Part shown: positions 5,557-7,796 of the stretch, one piece after another
Numbering within the stretch: position 1 is the first letter of the stretch
Layout: every line of letters begins with the position of its first letter
Source of the DNA: Chloroflexota bacterium
GTDB lineage: Bacteria; Chloroflexota; Dehalococcoidia; Dehalococcoidales; UBA3254
Assembly: GCA_017860765.1 (NCBI GenBank)
Contig: JAGDMY010000058.1
Location: forward strand, 1 to 7,796
DNA length: 7,796 nucleotides
Direction of reading: 5' to 3'
Made by a program: the position numbers and the translations under genes
Notes under the pieces: generated by a model
What the model was told of the DNA's origin: nothing
Databases searched by the model: none
The model's input: only the letters and a program-made list of their open reading frames with translations

Positions 5557-5961
5557 TTAGTGCATCGGCTGGGTCAGCTCTATGAAGACTCCCTGGGTGG
5601 ACTCAGGTTCCAGAAAAGCCACCGGGCCGGCTACGCCCCTGCGGGGTTCTCTATCTCGGAGGGTGATACCTTTTTGTTCAATCGATTTCATCTCAGACAC
5701 CAGATCATCCACCGCCAGGGCGATATGGTGAATCCCCTGCCCGTGTGCGTCGATAAATTCCTGGATATCGCATTCCGGGCCTGTAGCAGAGAGCAGCTCA
5801 ATCTCGACGTCTTCTCCGAGCTTAAAAATCGCCACCCTGGCCTGTTTTTCAGGGATGTCTTTGGTGAAGAGAGGCCCCGACCCAAGGAGTTTTCTGTATA
5901 GAGCAATCCCTTCCTCAAGATTACTTACCGCAATTCCCAGATGATGTAATTTCTTAATCAT
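5557..5961 (-). CDS. VOC-family protein, methylmalonyl-CoA epimerase-like
   Basis: From ATG at 5961 the protein is 134 residues, the usual length for methylmalonyl-CoA epimerases. The start is fixed by AAAGGAG (5967-5973), 5 nt upstream; a longer in-frame ATG at 6036 has no ribosome site. The two VOC modules keep the expected ligands: H7 in 'KKLHHLGIAVSNLEEGIALY', E53/E55 in 'VEIELL', the H78-H79 pair in 'GQGIHHIALAVDD', and E128 in 'VFIEL'. An epimerase of this kind inverts the alpha carbon of methylmalonyl-CoA or a related acyl-CoA, although many homologues have other or unknown substrates. No methylmalonyl-CoA mutase is visible to confirm the role. The CoA-transferase A gene follows 57 bp downstream on the same strand, so a shared operon under the 6079-6108 promoter is likely. 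Confidence 0.88.
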   Translation of the reverse strand: MIKKLHHLGIAVSNLEEGIALYRKLLGSGPLFTKDIPEKQARVAIFKLGEDVEIELLSATGPECDIQEFIDAHGQGIHHIALAVDDLVSEMKSIEQKGITLRDREPRRGVAGPVAFLEPESTQGVFIELTQPMH

Positions 5962-5998
5962 GGCTGCTCCTTTATAAAATCTATTTGAGATACGAAGG

Positions 5999-6034
5999 GA
6001 ACCCCCTGCCCGCAAGGCACGGATCAGGGTGTTC
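5999..6034 (-). promoter_or_regulatory. predicted leader hairpin upstream of the epimerase-like gene
   Basis: Arms 5999-6008 and 6025-6034 are inverted copies matching at 9 of 10 positions, with a 16-nt loop that itself contains GCC/GGC arms. In the minus-strand transcript this folds inside the predicted leader, after the start site near 6072 and about 26 nt before the ribosome site. There is no T-tract after it, so it resembles a regulatory or stabilising stem rather than a terminator. Any ligand or protein partner is unknown. Confidence 0.4.
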
Positions 6035-6048
6035 ATTTAAATAACGTA

Positions 6049-6060
6049 TGACCCGGGTCA
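6049..6060. promoter_or_regulatory. perfect 12-bp palindrome, candidate operator
   Basis: TGACCCGGGTCA is perfectly symmetric and lies about 12 to 24 bases downstream of the predicted start site of the epimerase-like gene, a position where a bound repressor would act as a roadblock. The regulator is not identifiable from the window; the sequence differs from the GTCATATATGAC palindrome near marR. Confidence 0.4.
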
Positions 6061-6078
6061 AATAATTTAAGTACCGCC

Positions 6079-6108
6079 ATAATAATGGAAAAAGCAAACC
6101 ATTGTCAA
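6079..6108 (-). promoter_or_regulatory. predicted sigma70-type promoter of the epimerase-like / CoA-transferase A pair
   Basis: On the minus strand, a perfect TTGACA (6108-6103), an 18-bp spacer and TATTAT (6084-6079, 5 of 6 matches) point toward the epimerase-like gene. The start site would be near 6072, giving a leader of about 110 nt that contains the 12-bp palindrome and the hairpin. Confidence 0.55.
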
Positions 6109-6123
6109 CAGGGCGAGGTTTGC
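6094..6123. repeat. 7-bp inverted repeat between divergent promoters
   Basis: GCAAACC (6094-6100) and GGTTTGC (6117-6123) are perfect inverted copies 16 bp apart. The loop holds the leftward -35 box and the right arm overlaps the rightward -35 box, so a protein bound here could affect both directions. This is a sequence observation; binding is inferred. Confidence 0.4.
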
Positions 6124-6149
6124 AAATGTGCTTTCATTACTGGTAAAAT
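6120..6149 (+). promoter_or_regulatory. predicted promoter of moxR
   Basis: TTGCAA (6120-6125, 4 of 6) and TAAAAT (6144-6149, 5 of 6) are separated by 18 bp, and a TG at 6141-6142 gives an extended -10. Transcription would start near 6156, leaving a leader of about 117 nt before the GTG at 6273. Its -35 is only 11 bp from the opposing -35 box, so the two promoters may compete. The rest of the 5962-6272 gap shows no further gene. Confidence 0.4.
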
Positions 6150-6261
6150 GGTTTATTAGTCGTGTAAGATATCTTTTTGAATACCTATCATAATCCGGTT
6201 TTCTAATTTGCTTCCTGGCAGCCCTCTTCACCTTTGCTGAAGGATTATGTGCGGCGGTATT

Positions 6262-6267
6262 GGGAGG
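6262..6267 (+). promoter_or_regulatory. ribosome binding site deciding the moxR start
   Basis: GGGAGG sits 5 nt before the in-frame GTG at 6273. The alternative upstream starts, TTG at 6234 and GTG at 6249, have no site or only AAGGA at 4-nt spacing. The downstream GTG also gives the N-terminus expected for MoxR proteins. Confidence 0.55.
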
Positions 6268-6272
6268 ATGAA

Positions 6273-7241
6273 GTGGAGACCAAAATCCTGGAGGCCCACC
6301 GGTTAGTCCAGTCTATCTGCGATAACGTCGAGAAGGTAATCATCGGAAAGCGTCCGGCAATTGAGCTGGCGCTTATTGCTTTTTTAAGCCAGGGCCACCT
6401 GCTTATTGAAGACTCGCCGGGAGTTGGCAAGACCATGTTTGCCCGCAGCCTGGCCAAGTCCTTTGGCACCCGCTTCAAGAGAATTCAGTTTACTCCTGAC
6501 CTGCTGCCCAGCGATATCACCGGCGTCTCTATTTATAATCAGAAGACCGGCTCTTTCGAGTTCCATCCAGGGCCTATCCTGGCCAATATTGTGCTCGCGG
6601 ATGAAATCAATCGGGCCACTCCCAAAACTCAATCAGCACTGCTGGAGTGCATGGAGGAACATCAGATCACGGTAGACGGGACCACTTACGATATGCCCCG
6701 TCCTTTCCATATTATCGCCACCCTGAATCCTCTTGAATACGAGGGCACATTTCCTTTACCAGAAACACAGCTCGACAGGTTTCTGATACGCTTGGACCTG
6801 GGTTACCCATCTGTCTCAGAAGAAATCACCATTATGGAAAAACAGCAATTCAAACATCCCATTGAGGAACTGGGACAGGTCGCCAGGGACTCAGACCTGA
6901 CCCTGGTCCAGGAGGCAGTGAAGACCATACGCGTTGAACGCCTGGTAAAGCAATATATCGCTACAGTAGTTGAAGCCACCCGCCGTCATCCGGCGATTCA
7001 TCTGGGCGCCTCACCCAGAGGATCTCTGGCCTTATTCCGGACCTCTCAAGCCCGCGCCCTGATCAAGGGGCGCGATTATGTCTTGCCGGATGATGTTAAA
7101 GCCCTGGCTGAGCCGGTGCTTTCCCACCGCCTGGTGGTCAATCTAAGTTCTAACGGGTATGATGGGAAAGGCCGGGCCTTAATCGCTGAGATCCTGGGGA
7201 AAGTACCGGTCCCGGGCACCATACCCGGTAGACGGTCATAG
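6273..7241 (+). CDS. MoxR-family AAA+ ATPase
   Basis: From GTG 6273 the protein is 322 residues, the normal length for MoxR. If TTG 6234 is used instead it gains 13 residues. All key AAA+ elements are visible: Walker A 'EDSPGVGKTMFARSL' (about 46-60), Walker B 'IVLADEIN' with D110-E111, sensor 1 'IIATLNPLEYEGTFPLPETQLDRF' with N152 and the arginine of 'DRF', and sensor 2 'GASPRGSLALF' with R259. The C-terminal lid follows, containing 'GRDYVLPDDVKALAEPVLSHRL'. MoxR ATPases act in the cytoplasm as chaperone-like factors, usually with a DUF58 protein and often VWA or transglutaminase-like proteins. The next gene is DUF58, as expected. The pair is unrelated to the CoA genes and has its own predicted promoter. 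Confidence 0.95.
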   Translation: METKILEAHRLVQSICDNVEKVIIGKRPAIELALIAFLSQGHLLIEDSPGVGKTMFARSLAKSFGTRFKRIQFTPDLLPSDITGVSIYNQKTGSFEFHPGPILANIVLADEINRATPKTQSALLECMEEHQITVDGTTYDMPRPFHIIATLNPLEYEGTFPLPETQLDRFLIRLDLGYPSVSEEITIMEKQQFKHPIEELGQVARDSDLTLVQEAVKTIRVERLVKQYIATVVEATRRHPAIHLGASPRGSLALFRTSQARALIKGRDYVLPDDVKALAEPVLSHRLVVNLSSNGYDGKGRALIAEILGKVPVPGTIPGRRS

Positions 7242-7313
7242 CCATTTTCCACTCCGGCTCTGTATCTACCTTTTCATTAAAATATTTGCAGCGGGAGTTA
7301 TCGTATAAAGATA

Positions 7314-7796
7314 TTGCGGATAGCCTTATTAATAACAGTGCCGCTCGCTATTCTGGCTATCGCCCTGGGTGGCACACATATCCTGTTGGAACGGCTTTTC
7401 ATCCTGATAGGATGCTTGATGCTGTTCTGCCTGATCTTTGCCCTCCTGGGATTATGGGGGTTGAAAGGGCATCTGAAAAATCCGGGCTCGCATCAGCAGG
7501 CAGGCCAACCTTTTGAAGTCGAGGCTGTTACGGAAAACCGCAGCTTCCTGCCCAAAACCTTCGTCAGACTGGCTATCAAAACCAAATTAAAGGGGGCTGA
7601 TAATATTCTGATCAATCTGCCTTTAAAACGCCCCTGCCGCTGGCAGCAGCACCTCCTGTTTCCCCGCCGGGGATATTACAAACTGGGTCCGCTGCTAGCC
7701 GAGGTTACCGACCCGTTTGGACTATTCCGCTTACACCGGACGTTGGACCGGGGGAAGGAAATCCTGATATACCCCGCTACAGTTGAACTACCCCTC
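7314..7796 (+). CDS. DUF58 domain membrane protein, N-terminal part
   Basis: The frame is open from 7281 to the window edge, so the gene is 3'-truncated; 161 residues are visible from TTG 7314. Two hydrophobic segments come first (about 3-20 and 28-50, separated by a short 'THILLER' turn), the N-terminal hairpin typical of DUF58 proteins. A soluble beta-rich region follows with the family motif 'PRRGYYKLGPLLAEVTDPFGLF' (117-138) and 'EILIYPATVEL' near the edge. The conserved DUF58 box lies beyond the window. It sits 72 bp after moxR, the usual partner. The start is unsure: GGGAG at 7293-7297 is 16 nt from TTG 7314 but 7 nt from an in-frame ATA at 7305, and no ATG or well-placed GTG exists. 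No frame shift is needed to read the product. Confidence 0.85.
   Translation, partial: MRIALLITVPLAILAIALGGTHILLERLFILIGCLMLFCLIFALLGLWGLKGHLKNPGSHQQAGQPFEVEAVTENRSFLPKTFVRLAIKTKLKGADNILINLPLKRPCRWQQHLLFPRRGYYKLGPLLAEVTDPFGLFRLHRTLDRGKEILIYPATVELPL

Noticed and set aside
5962..6036. 25-residue N-terminal extension of the epimerase-like protein from ATG 6036
   Set aside because: There is no ribosome site before 6036, whereas ATG 5961 has AAAGGAG at good spacing and gives the normal family N-terminus; the extension overlaps the leader hairpin.
7286..7516. 76-residue plus-strand frame after moxR
   Set aside because: It is in a different frame from the DUF58 protein, which carries the membrane segments and the RRGYYKLGP-DPFGLF motif through to the window edge.
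1..7796. CRISPR array, tRNA/rRNA, insertion sequence or prophage elements
   Set aside because: No regularly spaced repeats, transposase or integrase reading frames, terminal inverted repeats or tRNA-like cloverleaf were seen on either strand.

Overview
This window looks like a bacterial chromosome segment of moderate GC content. It is dominated by acyl-CoA metabolism genes that have good Shine-Dalgarno sites and recognisable sigma70-type promoters. The mix is a CaiB/BaiF CoA-transferase, a DUF35 Zn-ribbon protein paired with a thiolase, a 3-hydroxyacyl-CoA dehydrogenase, VOC/epimerase-like proteins and a two-subunit-type CoA-transferase. Such mixes are common in anaerobic or facultative fatty-acid, ketone or aromatic degraders, for example Chloroflexota/Dehalococcoidia, Desulfobacterota and Peptococcaceae-type Firmicutes. 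I cannot choose among these from the sequence, and the taxonomy is only an inference.

Layout. (1) Positions 1-2994, plus strand: the 3' end of a family III CoA-transferase, then a tight DUF35 / thiolase / 3-hydroxybutyryl-CoA dehydrogenase run with 15 and 11 bp gaps. Together these could activate an acid as its CoA ester, oxidise the 3-hydroxyacyl-CoA and cleave or form the 3-ketoacyl-CoA. (2) Positions 3060-3557, minus strand: a MarR-family regulator, convergent with the dehydrogenase. It is divergent from (3) a plus-strand pair: a small cupin-like protein (3826-4230) and a VOC protein whose central metal-binding histidine is lost (4316-4756). The marR/cupin intergenic region holds two back-to-back promoters and several perfect palindromes, so it is the most obvious control point. 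(4) Positions 4774-5961, minus strand: a methylmalonyl-CoA-epimerase-like VOC protein followed by subunit A of a 3-oxoacid CoA-transferase. No subunit B is present in the window. (5) Positions 6273-7796, plus strand: a MoxR AAA+ ATPase and the start of a DUF58 membrane protein. This is a widespread pair that seems functionally unrelated to the CoA genes. It is separated from (4) by a compact divergent promoter region with an inverted repeat and a 12-bp palindrome.

No tRNA, rRNA, CRISPR array, insertion sequence or replication origin was seen. The most interesting points are the marR/cupin control region, the thiolase that lacks the usual second cysteine but sits beside a DUF35 partner, the orphan CoA-transferase A subunit, the VOC protein with altered metal ligands, and the predicted structured leader of the epimerase-like gene. 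All functional assignments come from reading motifs; no database search was possible.
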